This document shows positions 24,855 to 33,585 of a DNA stretch of 49,432 nucleotides, in pieces. The notes under the pieces are model-generated. The model worked only from the letters and a program-made list of their open reading frames with translations. It was not told the origin of the DNA and did not search any database. The stretch is taken from assembly GCA_030612585.1 (NCBI GenBank), contig JAUWNP010000012.1, positions 1 to 49,432 of the forward strand, written 5' to 3'. The position numbers and the translations under genes were made by a program. Within the stretch, counting starts at the first letter, position 1; every line of letters starts with the position of its first letter. The stretch is from Anaerolineae bacterium (GTDB taxonomy: Bacteria; Chloroflexota; Anaerolineae; B4-G1).

Positions 24855-25847
24855 TCATTTTTCAAGTTCGCTAAGAACCTGCGCCACGAGCTCTTTATAT
24901 TCATCCTTTATCCTGTAGTTATCCTTCTCCCAGGGGTTGTTAGGATACTCATAACCAATAGCCTGCCTCAAGAAGTCGTTCTTTTCCATCCCCACTTGCT
25001 GTGAAATCAAGGATAGGAAGTAGCCAGCCCTCCTGACGTTTTCGGCTTCGCCGTAGTTGACGAATTCTTTCTTTATCTCCTCTCTGGTGACTTCATCTCG
25101 TTCCAAGCACACTGGTAACAACACATCCCTGATTCTTCTAGCGGAGTACAGATCTTGTGACAGGTACTTCTTGAGCAATTTTTTCAGTTGAGCGCTATCA
25201 TACTCACCTGGCTCATCCGACATTGGTATTTGGAATTTCCTCTTACGAATCCTCTCTTGCTCGACTTCTTCTGATATTATGGATGTTCTAGTCAGTAGTT
25301 CATCACCGCTTCTTGTCTTAACGTAGTTCAACAGAACTGCATTGACGTTTACGTCATAGTTGTTGGACAACCAGCCAATCATTCTTTCCAGCGATGACTC
25401 TATGGAAAAACCGACAAGAATGATTCTCTGGGTCTCATTAACATTTATGCTTTCGAGATTGATGTCAGGGAACCTTTCATTCAAAACATCTTCTAGATTT
25501 TTCTGGACGTACTTGATGCAAACTCCACTAATCTTTTCTATGTTCCAGTCAGCTATGTCGGATGCATAATCAATTGCTTGGGCCAAAGCGTCTCTAGGTA
25601 AGACGTCCCGTTTTAGCTCTATGATAACCAAATTCCCATCTTTGTCGACAGCCAGCAAGTCAAGGGGGCCAGATCTGGTAGGCACTTGCCTACCAATAAT
25701 GATCAAATCAGGGCCAACAATTGATGGGTTTGAGGCTATCCACGCTTCTAAATCATATACCTCGGTTTTGCCTTCTTCTATCATGCTTGATTCAACGGCT
25801 TTTAACCTTCCATCAACAATCTGCCAAGTTCTGATCTTTGTTGTCAT
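24855..25847 (-). CDS. NucS-like endonuclease (DUF91 family)
   Basis: The 330-residue protein contains a PD-(D/E)XK nuclease core, SGPLDLLAVDKDGNLVIIELK, with Asp63, Glu77 and Lys79 as the probable catalytic residues. It resembles NucS/EndoMS, which cuts branched or mismatched DNA, but has a different, Lys/Glu/Asn-rich C-terminal half of about 130 residues, so it may be a stand-alone nuclease with another role. Base composition and codon use are clearly AT-richer than the flanking genes, suggesting acquisition. GAGGTG precedes the ATG by 5 bases. Confidence 0.8.
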   Translation of the reverse strand: MTTKIRTWQIVDGRLKAVESSMIEEGKTEVYDLEAWIASNPSIVGPDLIIIGRQVPTRSGPLDLLAVDKDGNLVIIELKRDVLPRDALAQAIDYASDIADWNIEKISGVCIKYVQKNLEDVLNERFPDINLESINVNETQRIILVGFSIESSLERMIGWLSNNYDVNVNAVLLNYVKTRSGDELLTRTSIISEEVEQERIRKRKFQIPMSDEPGEYDSAQLKKLLKKYLSQDLYSARRIRDVLLPVCLERDEVTREEIKKEFVNYGEAENVRRAGYFLSLISQQVGMEKNDFLRQAIGYEYPNNPWEKDNYRIKDEYKELVAQVLSELEK

Positions 25848-25872
25848 AATTTCACCTCAAACCGTCTTTTCC

Positions 25873-26796
25873 TTAACCTGCAACTGAAGCGCTGCCCAAC
25901 AACGACTGTACCTCCCCCCAACTGGGAAGTCCACTACGAGCCCCTACGTGGCGGATTTTAAGCGCGGCCACTGCGCAGCCCATCCGCGCCGCCGCCTCCC
26001 AGTCCAGCCTCTCCAGGAACCCGGCGACAAGGCCTGCGGCGAAACCGTCGCCCGCGCCGGTGGTGTCTTGGGCATCGGGAACGTCGAAAGCGGGCACGCG
26101 GGCCAGGCCCGCGCCGCTCGCCACCAGCGCCCCCTCCGACCCCAGCGTCTCCACGACGACCAGCGCTCCCATCCCCCGCAGCGCCCGGGCGGCCTCATCA
26201 GGCGACGTCTGGCCCGCCAGCGTCAACGCCTCGGTGCGGCTCACGAGCAGGACGTCGATTCGCTCCAGAATAGGCCCCAGGATTTCCACCGGCACATGCA
26301 CGCCGCCAGGGGCGCAAAAGACCGCGCCCCCGCCCTCGCGGACCGCTGCCGCTGTCGTCATCGCCACCTCGGGGTAGGATGGACCGATGTACACCGCCCG
26401 CGCTCCCCGCAGGTAGTCCAAATCGAGTTCCTCGACACTCTCAATTACCGCAGCCCCGGGCAGCGCGACGATTATCCGCTCACCCCGGCCGTCCACGGCA
26501 ATAAAGCAGACAGCCGTGGGGCGACCCGCCTCCACGAGCACCCCCCGCGTGTCTACCCCCTCCTGCTCGAACGCCGCAAACAGCAGCCGGCCATGCTCGT
26601 CGTCGCCCATCTTCCCCACAAAGCCTACCCGCTGGCCCAGTCGCGCCAGCCCCACGGCCACGTTGGCCGCGCTGCCGCCGGGGAAGCGCTCGAATGACCG
26701 CGCCAGCACGAGGCTATCCCGCTCTGGCAGTGCCTCCACCTGCGCCACCAGGTCAACCGCCGCCCCACCCAACACTACTACATCCAGTTCACCCAT
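25873..26796 (-). CDS. PfkB-family carbohydrate kinase
   Basis: The 307-residue ribokinase-like kinase has the N-terminal PfkB signature (FPGGSAANVAVGLARLG, residues 38-54) and the C-terminal DTTGAGDGFAAGL with catalytic base Asp250. It phosphorylates a sugar or nucleoside and is the last gene of the second sugar-uptake operon, so its substrate is presumably what that importer brings in. The start lies inside a TTGGTAGATTGGTAAA repeat patch and lacks a clear ribosome-binding site. Confidence 0.9.
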   Translation of the reverse strand: MGELDVVVLGGAAVDLVAQVEALPERDSLVLARSFERFPGGSAANVAVGLARLGQRVGFVGKMGDDEHGRLLFAAFEQEGVDTRGVLVEAGRPTAVCFIAVDGRGERIIVALPGAAVIESVEELDLDYLRGARAVYIGPSYPEVAMTTAAAVREGGGAVFCAPGGVHVPVEILGPILERIDVLLVSRTEALTLAGQTSPDEAARALRGMGALVVVETLGSEGALVASGAGLARVPAFDVPDAQDTTGAGDGFAAGLVAGFLERLDWEAAARMGCAVAALKIRHVGARSGLPSWGEVQSLLGSASVAG

Positions 26797-26828
26797 TTAC
26801 CAATCTACCAATTTACCAATCTACCAAT

Positions 26829-27677
26829 TTACGTCTTCAATCCGCCTTCCGTCAACCCCTTGATAAATTGGCGCTGCAAGGCGAGGAACAGAGCGACCAC
26901 CGGCAAGATCATGATCAGCGATGCCGCGCTGGTCAAGCCCCAATCGCGCCCGTAGCGACCGGCGAAATTGTAATAACTGATCGTCACCGTCATCACCTCT
27001 GGCTTGTGGAGGAACGTGACGGCAAAGAGAAACTCGTTCCAGGCCCACAGGCCGGTCACCAGTCCAGCCGTCAAAAAGCCGGGCCAGGTGAGGGGCACGA
27101 TGACGCGGGTAAAGACCTGCCAATTCGAAGCGCCGTCTACCCGCGCCGCGTCCTCAAAATCGGTCGGGATGGCAACCATGTAGGAGCGCAACAAAAAAGC
27201 GGCAAAGGGAGAGAAAAGCGCCACGTAGATGATGACCAGACCAAACGAGTTGTCCACCAGGTTGAATTTGGCCCACAGAAAGTAAAGCGGCACCAGAAAG
27301 AGTTGCATCGGCAGGCTGGTGCCGGCCAAAAAGTAGAGGGTCAGCGCGTCCGCACCGGGCAGATTGAGTTTAGCCAGCGCGTAGGCGGCCATGCCCGCCA
27401 CCAGGCAGACACCCACGACGGTGCAGGCGACGATGACTGCGCTGTTGCGAAGCGAGACCGAGTACTCCCCCGCCTCCCAGGCTGCGGGAAAATTCGCCCA
27501 GTTGAGACCTTCACGCGGCGGCCCCAGTGGGTTGCGAGCGATTTCGGCGTTGTTCTTGAGCGAGTTAAAACCCATCACCAGCAGCGGCCCCAGCGCAAAG
27601 AGCACCAGCAGGCTCAAGATGATATAGTTTGGCGCTAGCGACGCAGCGCGACGGGAGCGACGGCGTAGCGGGTTCAT
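26829..27677 (-). CDS. Carbohydrate ABC transporter permease (MalG type), second system
   Basis: The 282-residue permease has six helices and the EAA loop FEDAARVDGASNWQVFTRVI near residue 190. The ATG at 27677 overlaps the stop of the MalF-type gene by four bases (ATGA). It is the second permease of the importer with the binding protein encoded at the operon head. A short TTTACCAATCTACCAA repeat follows it. Confidence 0.92.
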   Translation of the reverse strand: MNPLRRRSRRAASLAPNYIILSLLVLFALGPLLVMGFNSLKNNAEIARNPLGPPREGLNWANFPAAWEAGEYSVSLRNSAVIVACTVVGVCLVAGMAAYALAKLNLPGADALTLYFLAGTSLPMQLFLVPLYFLWAKFNLVDNSFGLVIIYVALFSPFAAFLLRSYMVAIPTDFEDAARVDGASNWQVFTRVIVPLTWPGFLTAGLVTGLWAWNEFLFAVTFLHKPEVMTVTISYYNFAGRYGRDWGLTSAASLIMILPVVALFLALQRQFIKGLTEGGLKT

Positions 27678-28561
27678 ATCTCCCACCCCCGGCGGCGCAG
27701 CGTGACGAAGACGCTCACAAAGACGGCGCAAAAGAGGCTCATCGTCAGCCCGACCGCGGCCGCGTATCCCACCTCGAAACGGCCAAAGGCGGCGTTAAAC
27801 ACCTCCGTCGCCAGCACCTCCGAGGCATGGGCCGGGCCTCCTTCCGTCAGCACGTAAATGTAATCAAAGACCAGGAACGACCAGATGATGGTCATCAACA
27901 AGGTAAAGACCAGCGTGGGGCGGATGCCGGGCAGGGTGATGTGCCAGAACTCTTGCCAGCGACTGGCCCCATCCAGCCGCGCCGCCTCGTACAGGCTGAT
28001 GGATACCGACTGCATAGCCGCCAGGTAAACGACCACCAGAAAGCCCCACCAGTGCCAGTTATCAATAAAGGCGACGGTGTACAGCGCGGTGCTCTCTTTG
28101 CCCAGGAAAGCGACGTTGAGGAAGGGGATGCCGTGCTGGGCCAGCCAGGGGCCAATGCCCTTGAGCGGGTGCAAAAGGCAACGCCATATCTGGGCGTTGA
28201 CGACGCTGGCGATGACGTAGGGGATGAAAAAAGCCACGCGGAAGAACATCTGTCCCCGTTCGATGGGGGCCAGCAGCGCCGCGCCCAACAGCCCCATCGC
28301 CACCGGCACGGTCAGAAAGATGAGTGTCCACTTGAGGTTGTTGATCAGTGCGATGTGATAGACCGGGTCGGTGAAGATACGCTCAAAGTTAGCCAACCCT
28401 ATCCAGGTAGGACGGCCCACCCCAGACCACTCAGTGAGGGAGTAATAAACGCTGGCGAGCGACGGCCCCAGGATGACGACGACGTTGAGGATCAGGATGG
28501 GGGCGATAAAGAGCCAGGGAGCCAGGACTCTTTTCCAATTGCGGTGTGTTTGAGTGTCCAT
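27674..28561 (-). CDS. Carbohydrate ABC transporter permease (MalF type), second system
   Basis: The 295-residue membrane permease has six helices and the EAA motif YEAARLDGASRWQEFWHITL near residue 195. It lies between the binding protein and the MalG-type gene. As in the first sugar operon no ATPase gene is present. The spacer before it carries TCCGCTAATCC-type short repeats. Confidence 0.92.
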   Translation of the reverse strand: MDTQTHRNWKRVLAPWLFIAPILILNVVVILGPSLASVYYSLTEWSGVGRPTWIGLANFERIFTDPVYHIALINNLKWTLIFLTVPVAMGLLGAALLAPIERGQMFFRVAFFIPYVIASVVNAQIWRCLLHPLKGIGPWLAQHGIPFLNVAFLGKESTALYTVAFIDNWHWWGFLVVVYLAAMQSVSISLYEAARLDGASRWQEFWHITLPGIRPTLVFTLLMTIIWSFLVFDYIYVLTEGGPAHASEVLATEVFNAAFGRFEVGYAAAVGLTMSLFCAVFVSVFVTLRRRGWEI

Positions 28562-28614
28562 CCGGTAAATCCGTTGATCTTAATCCGCTAATCCTGCTAA
28601 TCCGTGCTCTACCC

Positions 28615-30024
28615 TCACTGCCTTGGTGGGATCGGCGGCACATTCCCCGCCGCCACGTCCTGCTCAAAGATACGCTGCTGCTCGGCGCAATATTCCTCCG
28701 GCGTGATGTCCCCGTTCCAGACCTGCTCCATCCCGCTGATGATGTACTGCTCCGTCGCTGGCGGCCAAAAGGTCCAGGTCGTGTATCCGTAGCGCCCCTC
28801 CTCGAAGGTGGCGGAGAAGGCCATCAGCGCCTCGATCAGGCGGGGGTCGGTCTCGGGCGGAAAGTCCTCGCGGGCGATGCGCACCGGCACGACGAACTCA
28901 CCGCCGCCAATGTCGCTTGCTAGTCGGGCGATGCGCTGCGGGTCGTTGTAAAGCCAGTCCAGCACCTCGGCCACCGCGTCGGGGTTGGACGTGGCCGCGT
29001 TGATGGAGAGACTGCTGCCGATGCCCAGGGCATAGTCAGGCTGTGCTCCCTCCCGCAGCGGAGGCAACGTGGCCCAGCCCCACTCGTTGCCCGTGTCCTC
29101 AAAGTAGGTACGGGTATGGAGAAAGCCCCAGGTGCCCGTCATCTGCATGGCCGCTATCCCGTCGCCCAGCGCGCCCCAGATGTCGGCGTGCTGGAGTGTG
29201 TAATAGTTCTCGCGGCTGCCGGAGAACCAGCCATTGTCCATATATTCCTTGAGCAGTTGTATAGCCTCGACGAAGAGCGGATCGTCCCAGCGCCGCTGGC
29301 CCATCAGCGCCTCGTAGACGGCCTGGGAGCCAGCGTAGTTGTTGTAGAAGATGGTGACGAACCACTCGTTGGCTGCCTTCCAGGAAGCGTTGCTTTGGGC
29401 AAAGGGAAGCAGGCCGGCATCGCTGGCGGCCTGGGCCAGCGTCTCCAGTTCGGCGGGGGTGGTCGGCGCTTCCCATCCCATCTGCTCAAAGAGGGTACCG
29501 TTGTAAAAGAGCACCATCGTCTCGTAGGTAAGGGGCAGGCTGTAGAGCGTGCCGTCCACCCGCCCCACGTCCATCGCCCAGGGGTAGATGGCCTCGGCCC
29601 AGCCGTACTCCCCGGCATAGTCGTCCAGCGGCAGCACGTGCCCGGCCTCTACGTAATTCATCACAAAGGCCGGCCCCGGCGACTGGACGATGTCTGGCCC
29701 TTCGCCTCCCTGGACGGCGGTGCGAGTCACCCGGTCCAGGTCGGCGATAAAGAGAACCTCCAACACGATGTCGGGGTGGGCGGCGTTGAAACTATCCACA
29801 ATGTGCGCCAGGAAAGCCTCGCGGTTGGATTTCAGGATAGGCTCGGTCCACCAGGTGATCGTGGTCACTTCTTCCGGCGTCTCGTCGGTCGGGGCGGTAG
29901 CCTGGGGGGATTCTTCTTCCGGCGCGGATGTCGGTAGCGGGGCAGCGGTCGGGGTCGTCCCGCACCCGCTCGCCAGCAGCGCCAGCCCGACCAGTAACGT
30001 TATGACACGGAACCACCTACCCAT
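28615..30024 (-). CDS. Sugar ABC transporter substrate-binding lipoprotein, second system
   Basis: The 469-residue family-1 solute-binding protein has lipobox LLASGC (Cys21) and a Thr/Pro/Glu linker to about residue 52. A mature domain follows with ITWWTEPILKSNREAFLAHI and a C-terminal aromatic-rich segment (YGYTTWTFWPPATEQYIISG). It is the first gene of the operon binding protein, MalF, MalG, PfkB kinase. A strong promoter and a palindromic operator lie 55-110 bases upstream. Confidence 0.92.
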   Translation of the reverse strand: MGRWFRVITLLVGLALLASGCGTTPTAAPLPTSAPEEESPQATAPTDETPEEVTTITWWTEPILKSNREAFLAHIVDSFNAAHPDIVLEVLFIADLDRVTRTAVQGGEGPDIVQSPGPAFVMNYVEAGHVLPLDDYAGEYGWAEAIYPWAMDVGRVDGTLYSLPLTYETMVLFYNGTLFEQMGWEAPTTPAELETLAQAASDAGLLPFAQSNASWKAANEWFVTIFYNNYAGSQAVYEALMGQRRWDDPLFVEAIQLLKEYMDNGWFSGSRENYYTLQHADIWGALGDGIAAMQMTGTWGFLHTRTYFEDTGNEWGWATLPPLREGAQPDYALGIGSSLSINAATSNPDAVAEVLDWLYNDPQRIARLASDIGGGEFVVPVRIAREDFPPETDPRLIEALMAFSATFEEGRYGYTTWTFWPPATEQYIISGMEQVWNGDITPEEYCAEQQRIFEQDVAAGNVPPIPPRQ

Positions 30025-30079
30025 TGTTCACCTCCCGGATGATCTACAATTCGCCGGACAAGTAGGGATCACACGCGCA

Positions 30080-30100
30080 CAAATGTTATGGACATTTGTT
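30080..30100. promoter_or_regulatory. ACAAATGT-5-ACATTTGT operator-like palindrome
   Basis: A perfect 8-bp inverted repeat with a 5-base centre sits 4 bases downstream of the -10 box, over the expected transcription start. This placement is typical of a repressor site for a sugar-responsive regulator. No regulator gene lies next to this operon, so the protein is encoded elsewhere. Confidence 0.65.
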
Positions 30101-30104
30101 CAAA

Positions 30105-30132
30105 GTATACCATATCTTGAATCGTTTGTCAA
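30105..30132 (-). promoter_or_regulatory. Promoter of the second sugar operon
   Basis: On the minus strand TTGACA (30127-30132) and TATACT (30105-30110) are 16 bases apart, with a TGG extended -10. It drives the binding-protein gene about 80 bases downstream. Confidence 0.75.
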
Positions 30133-30526
30133 CCACGCGTTGCTCGTCGGGAACGACGACTGATCGTCGGAAAAGGCCGACTCCGCCCCGTGGCTAGCGC
30201 TGACAGGCCCAAGAATTGCCACTTCTGGAGCAAATATGTGCAAAAATCGCTCGAAGCAAGCAGATTTCCCCCATTTTTTCAAGATTTTTTCAAGCCGCAA
30301 GAGGTACGGAATCGGAATTCCGACGAACAATCGTCACACCCTTGCTCGTCCTTGCAGCCTTGTGCTATGATTCTGACAGATGGTTCTAAGCCCGGCCCAG
30401 CGGCTCACGACTTTGCCACGATGTGCCGGTGGTGGGTGTACGGGGGGTAAGGGGAAACGCTGTTGGACGAGGATCTATGTCGCTCGTGCGGTCTGTCTGC
30501 CCGGCGGGAGCACTGCGCATCCAGTA
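30133..30526. other. Non-coding spacer upstream of the second sugar operon
   Basis: Nearly 400 bases without a convincing gene. A small palindrome TCGGAATTCCGA is present near 30,313-30,324. No clear repeat family or RNA gene was recognised. Confidence 0.4.
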
Positions 30527-30530
30527 GTAT

Positions 30531-30575
30531 TAGGGACCGTCACAGTGTTGCCCACTCACCGTGGTGCGTCCCCTA
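30531..30575. repeat. Imperfect hairpin at the 3' end of the C1/lar operon
   Basis: TAGGGACCGTCACAGTG and CACCGTGGTGCGTCCCCTA can pair with a few bulges. The hairpin overlaps the last codons and stop of the nucleotidyltransferase gene (C-terminus GDAPR). It may end the 17-gene transcript, though no U-tract follows. Confidence 0.5.
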
Positions 30576-31617
30576 TTGGTTTGATGTACCCCGCACCTTC
30601 CAGTTCGGTCGTGCCGATGATCAATCGCCGAGGCTCACCGTCCACGCTCTCCAGTTTTCCCTGCGCTTCGATCCTCTGTCCTGAATCTGCTACGTCGCTG
30701 TAGAGTCCTTCGTAGGAGACAATCTCCCGTACCTCAGCCGCCTCAGGGTTTCCCTCCAGGACCTGCACGCCTTCTACCCGGTACGTGGCAGGCAGGAAGA
30801 GCGCCTCCTTTGCTTCAGCGACGACGGCCCGTACCCGCGCAGTCCCTCGGCTCCGGTAGATGTGATCCCCGTACTGCTCAGTGATCTCGGCGTCCGTCCG
30901 GGTGGGGTGGAGGGAGAAGTAGCGGTCACCATAGAAGCCGTAGTTCCAGCGCCGGCCGGCGAAGTACCGTGCCTCCTCCTGGGTTAGGGGAAACCGTCCC
31001 GCGACCGATCTGCACCACTTGGCAACCCGCTCCGCATCTGGTCGCCGGATCTGCAGATTCCCACCCTCACTTAGAGCGTCTCGTACTTTCCGTGCGTTCT
31101 CCAGTCCATACACCAGCAGGTCAATGTCCGAAAAGCCCGGATTGTGCAGGCCGATCAGGATGGATCCCGTAACCCCCAGGTCGTCTGGCCTGATCCCGGC
31201 GTATGTGGCGATCTCCATCGCCAGGCCACGTGCCTCTTCCTCCAGCAGGTCGCGGGGGCCGGCCAGGATCTCCGCCAGGCGCTCCTGCGGCTCATAGTAA
31301 CGGGCTACGTACTCCCGGGGCACCATCGAGAACCGGATGTCCCGCACCGGGCAGTAGTGGACATGCCAAGGGTAACGCTGCTCCAGATAGCGGATGGTCT
31401 CTGCCACGTTGCGGACGTGGTAGTAAGGTAACTCGCGGCGGTAGGTGGTCTCTCTGTCGCGCCACTTTCCCAGTCCCAATGGGGCGGGTGAGTACTTGAG
31501 GTAAGCGGTGTACCGGTCCGGCGGGTGGAGGTATCCGGTCACGCAGAAGAACATTCCCTCGCGGGTGCGGACAAAGTCCCGGTCCTTGGGCCTACGCTGC
31601 CCACGTTGGAGCGCCAT
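30556..31617 (-). CDS. Predicted nucleotidyltransferase, paralogue 1
   Basis: The protein has about 353 residues. The segment GVTGSILIGLHNPGFSDIDL near residue 150 is a nucleotidyltransferase motif (Gly-Ser followed by Asp-x-Asp). An N-terminal motif GYLHPPDRYTAYLKY precedes it. The fold recalls predicted nucleotidyltransferases I associate with archaeal genomes; the biochemical role is unknown. It is the last gene of the C1/lar operon and is homologous to another protein six genes upstream-to-downstream in the same operon (34,437-35,456). The ATG at 31617 is 5 bases after the larC stop; an ATG at 31638 with AAGGA upstream, overlapping larC by 17 bases, is equally possible. Its C-terminal codons overlap a palindromic repeat. 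Confidence 0.75.
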   Translation of the reverse strand: MALQRGQRRPKDRDFVRTREGMFFCVTGYLHPPDRYTAYLKYSPAPLGLGKWRDRETTYRRELPYYHVRNVAETIRYLEQRYPWHVHYCPVRDIRFSMVPREYVARYYEPQERLAEILAGPRDLLEEEARGLAMEIATYAGIRPDDLGVTGSILIGLHNPGFSDIDLLVYGLENARKVRDALSEGGNLQIRRPDAERVAKWCRSVAGRFPLTQEEARYFAGRRWNYGFYGDRYFSLHPTRTDAEITEQYGDHIYRSRGTARVRAVVAEAKEALFLPATYRVEGVQVLEGNPEAAEVREIVSYEGLYSDVADSGQRIEAQGKLESVDGEPRRLIIGTTELEGAGYIKPIGDAPR

Positions 31618-31621
31618 GGGT

Positions 31622-32827
31622 TCACCCTTGCGGATCATTCTCGTCCTTCAATCCCACCTGGGCGCGGGCAGCCTCCAGCGTCACCTGGTACACCTCCTTG
31701 AGCGGTACGCCCTGTTCCCTGGCGACACGCTGGCACTCGCGATACTCGGGCGCGACGTTCACCACGGCCCCGCCCCGCCGGGCTACCTTCACCCCCACCA
31801 GTCCATAGCGCGTCTCCACCACCACACGCTCCCGCCCCAGTTTCCACCGCCGCATCGGACATGTTCGCACTCCGATCGTCGTCGTCTCGGCGAACAGGAC
31901 ATCCAGCACATCCGCCACGTGCTCTTCTACCACGAGCACGCTCAACTGCACACCCGGCCGGTTCCGTTTCATCTGGATCGGCGTCAGAAAAACGTCTAAT
32001 GCCCCCGCACCGAACAGTTGCTCCATCACGTGGTCATACAACTGGGGATTCATGTCATCTATGTTGGTCTTGATGACTGTGACGACGTCCTCCTCGTATC
32101 CCTCCACCTCCTCCGTCATCGTGCCGACGGAGACGCGCAGCAAGTTGGGGAGCGGCAGATCGCGGCTCCCCGCGCCGTAACCCACCTGCTCCACCTGCAT
32201 TGGAGGGGCGGCCCCGAACTCCTCCGCCAGGGTGGTGAGTATGGCTGCCCCCGTGGGGGTGACCAACTCCGCATCCACATCCCGTCCGTAGATGGGCACC
32301 CCGCGCAGCAGTTCCTGCGTCGCCGGGGCGGGCACCGGCAGCGTGCCGTGGGCGCACGTCACCGTGCCCCGCCCCACGTGCACGGGCGAAGCATAGACGC
32401 GCTCTATCCCCAGCAGCCACAGCCCGATCACTGCCCCCACCACATCCACGATGGCGTCCATCGCCCCCACTTCGTGGAAGTGGACCCGCCCTACCGGGAT
32501 GCCGTGCACGTGTGCCTCGGCCTCAGCCAGGCGCTGGAAGATCGCCAGGCCCCGGCTTTTGACCTCTCCCGGCAGATCGCTGCCCTCGATGATCTCCTCA
32601 ATCTCGTGCAAGTGCCGCTCGACTCCCTTCTCTGACACCTCGACCTCGACGTGGGTGCCACGCAGCCCTCGTTTCCGCACCGTCTGGGCACTCAGTGTGT
32701 AGCCGGAGAGGGGCAGACGGGCCAATTCTGCCTTCAGTCGCTCCATCTCCAACCCGGCGTCCACCAACGCACCCAGAATCATATCCCCGCTGATACCCGA
32801 AAAACAGTCGAAATAGGCAATCTTCAT
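31622..32827 (-). CDS. larC: Nickel-insertion protein LarC (pyridinium-3,5-bisthiocarboxylate mononucleotide nickel chelatase)
   Basis: LarC inserts nickel into the pincer nucleotide precursor, the last step of NPN cofactor synthesis, using CTP. The 401-residue protein is full length in one frame: N-terminus MKIAYFDCFSGISGDMILGA, His-rich middle (VGRVHFHEVGAMDAIVDVVG) and C-terminal domain (TNIDDMNPQLYDHVMEQLF; ETTTIGVR). No programmed frameshift of the larC1/larC2 type is needed. It follows larB by 11 bases. Finding it between C1-pathway genes and without larA is unusual. Confidence 0.93.
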   Translation of the reverse strand: MKIAYFDCFSGISGDMILGALVDAGLEMERLKAELARLPLSGYTLSAQTVRKRGLRGTHVEVEVSEKGVERHLHEIEEIIEGSDLPGEVKSRGLAIFQRLAEAEAHVHGIPVGRVHFHEVGAMDAIVDVVGAVIGLWLLGIERVYASPVHVGRGTVTCAHGTLPVPAPATQELLRGVPIYGRDVDAELVTPTGAAILTTLAEEFGAAPPMQVEQVGYGAGSRDLPLPNLLRVSVGTMTEEVEGYEEDVVTVIKTNIDDMNPQLYDHVMEQLFGAGALDVFLTPIQMKRNRPGVQLSVLVVEEHVADVLDVLFAETTTIGVRTCPMRRWKLGRERVVVETRYGLVGVKVARRGGAVVNVAPEYRECQRVAREQGVPLKEVYQVTLEAARAQVGLKDENDPQG

Positions 32828-32838
32828 CTATCATCCTT

Positions 32839-33582
32839 TCACTGATTGATCAGGTGGGCCATGTAGCCAGCCCCAAAGCCATTATCAATATTGACCACAG
32901 CCACGCCGGGGGAACAACTGTTGAGCATACTCAGCAGTGCAGCCAGTCCGCCGAAACTGGCCCCGTAGCCGACGCTGGTGGGGACGGCGATGACGGGCCG
33001 GTCCACCAGCCCGGCCACGACGCTGGCCAGTGCCCCCTCCATTCCTGCCACCACCACCAAGACATTGGCGGCAAACAACTGCTCGCGGTTGTCAAAGAGG
33101 CGGTGGATGCCGGCCACGCCAACGTCGTAGAGCCGCTCCACCGGGCTGCCTAGCGTCTCGGCGGTCACGGCTGCCTCGTCGGCCACCGGGATGTCCGCAG
33201 TTCCCGCGCTGACTACCAGCACATTCCCGCGTCCGCTCCGGGGAACCCCCTCGCCAACGATGACCATCCGTGCAGGAGCATGGTAAGCGGTGTCGGGGAA
33301 CGCTCGTTGCACCGCCTCCGCCACCTCTGGGCTGGCGCGGGCGGCCAGTACCCGTCCCTCCCGCGCCCGGATACGCTCCACGATGCGCACGACCTGCTCC
33401 GTGGTCTTGCCCGGGCAGAATATAACCTCGGGGAAACCCTTGCGCAGGGTGCGATGGCTGTCCAGGCGGGCAAACCCCAGGTCCTCGTAGGGAAATCCTC
33501 GCAGGCGAGCCAGTGCGTCTTCTATGCTTACCTCTCTCTGTTGTACTTCCTCCAGCAAGTCACGTAGCCATTGTGCTTTCAT
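32839..33582 (-). CDS. larB: LarB, pyridinium-3,5-biscarboxylate mononucleotide synthase
   Basis: LarB carboxylates and hydrolyses nicotinate adenine dinucleotide in the first step of NPN synthesis. The 247-residue protein has the AIR-carboxylase-like C-terminal half with VAGMEGALASVVAGLVDRPV, AVPTSVGYGASFGGLAALL and VVNIDNGFGAG, all strongly conserved in the family. It begins 3 bases after the larE stop, in order larE, larB, larC on the transcript. Confidence 0.95.
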   Translation of the reverse strand: MKAQWLRDLLEEVQQREVSIEDALARLRGFPYEDLGFARLDSHRTLRKGFPEVIFCPGKTTEQVVRIVERIRAREGRVLAARASPEVAEAVQRAFPDTAYHAPARMVIVGEGVPRSGRGNVLVVSAGTADIPVADEAAVTAETLGSPVERLYDVGVAGIHRLFDNREQLFAANVLVVVAGMEGALASVVAGLVDRPVIAVPTSVGYGASFGGLAALLSMLNSCSPGVAVVNIDNGFGAGYMAHLINQ

Positions 33583-33585
33583 TCA

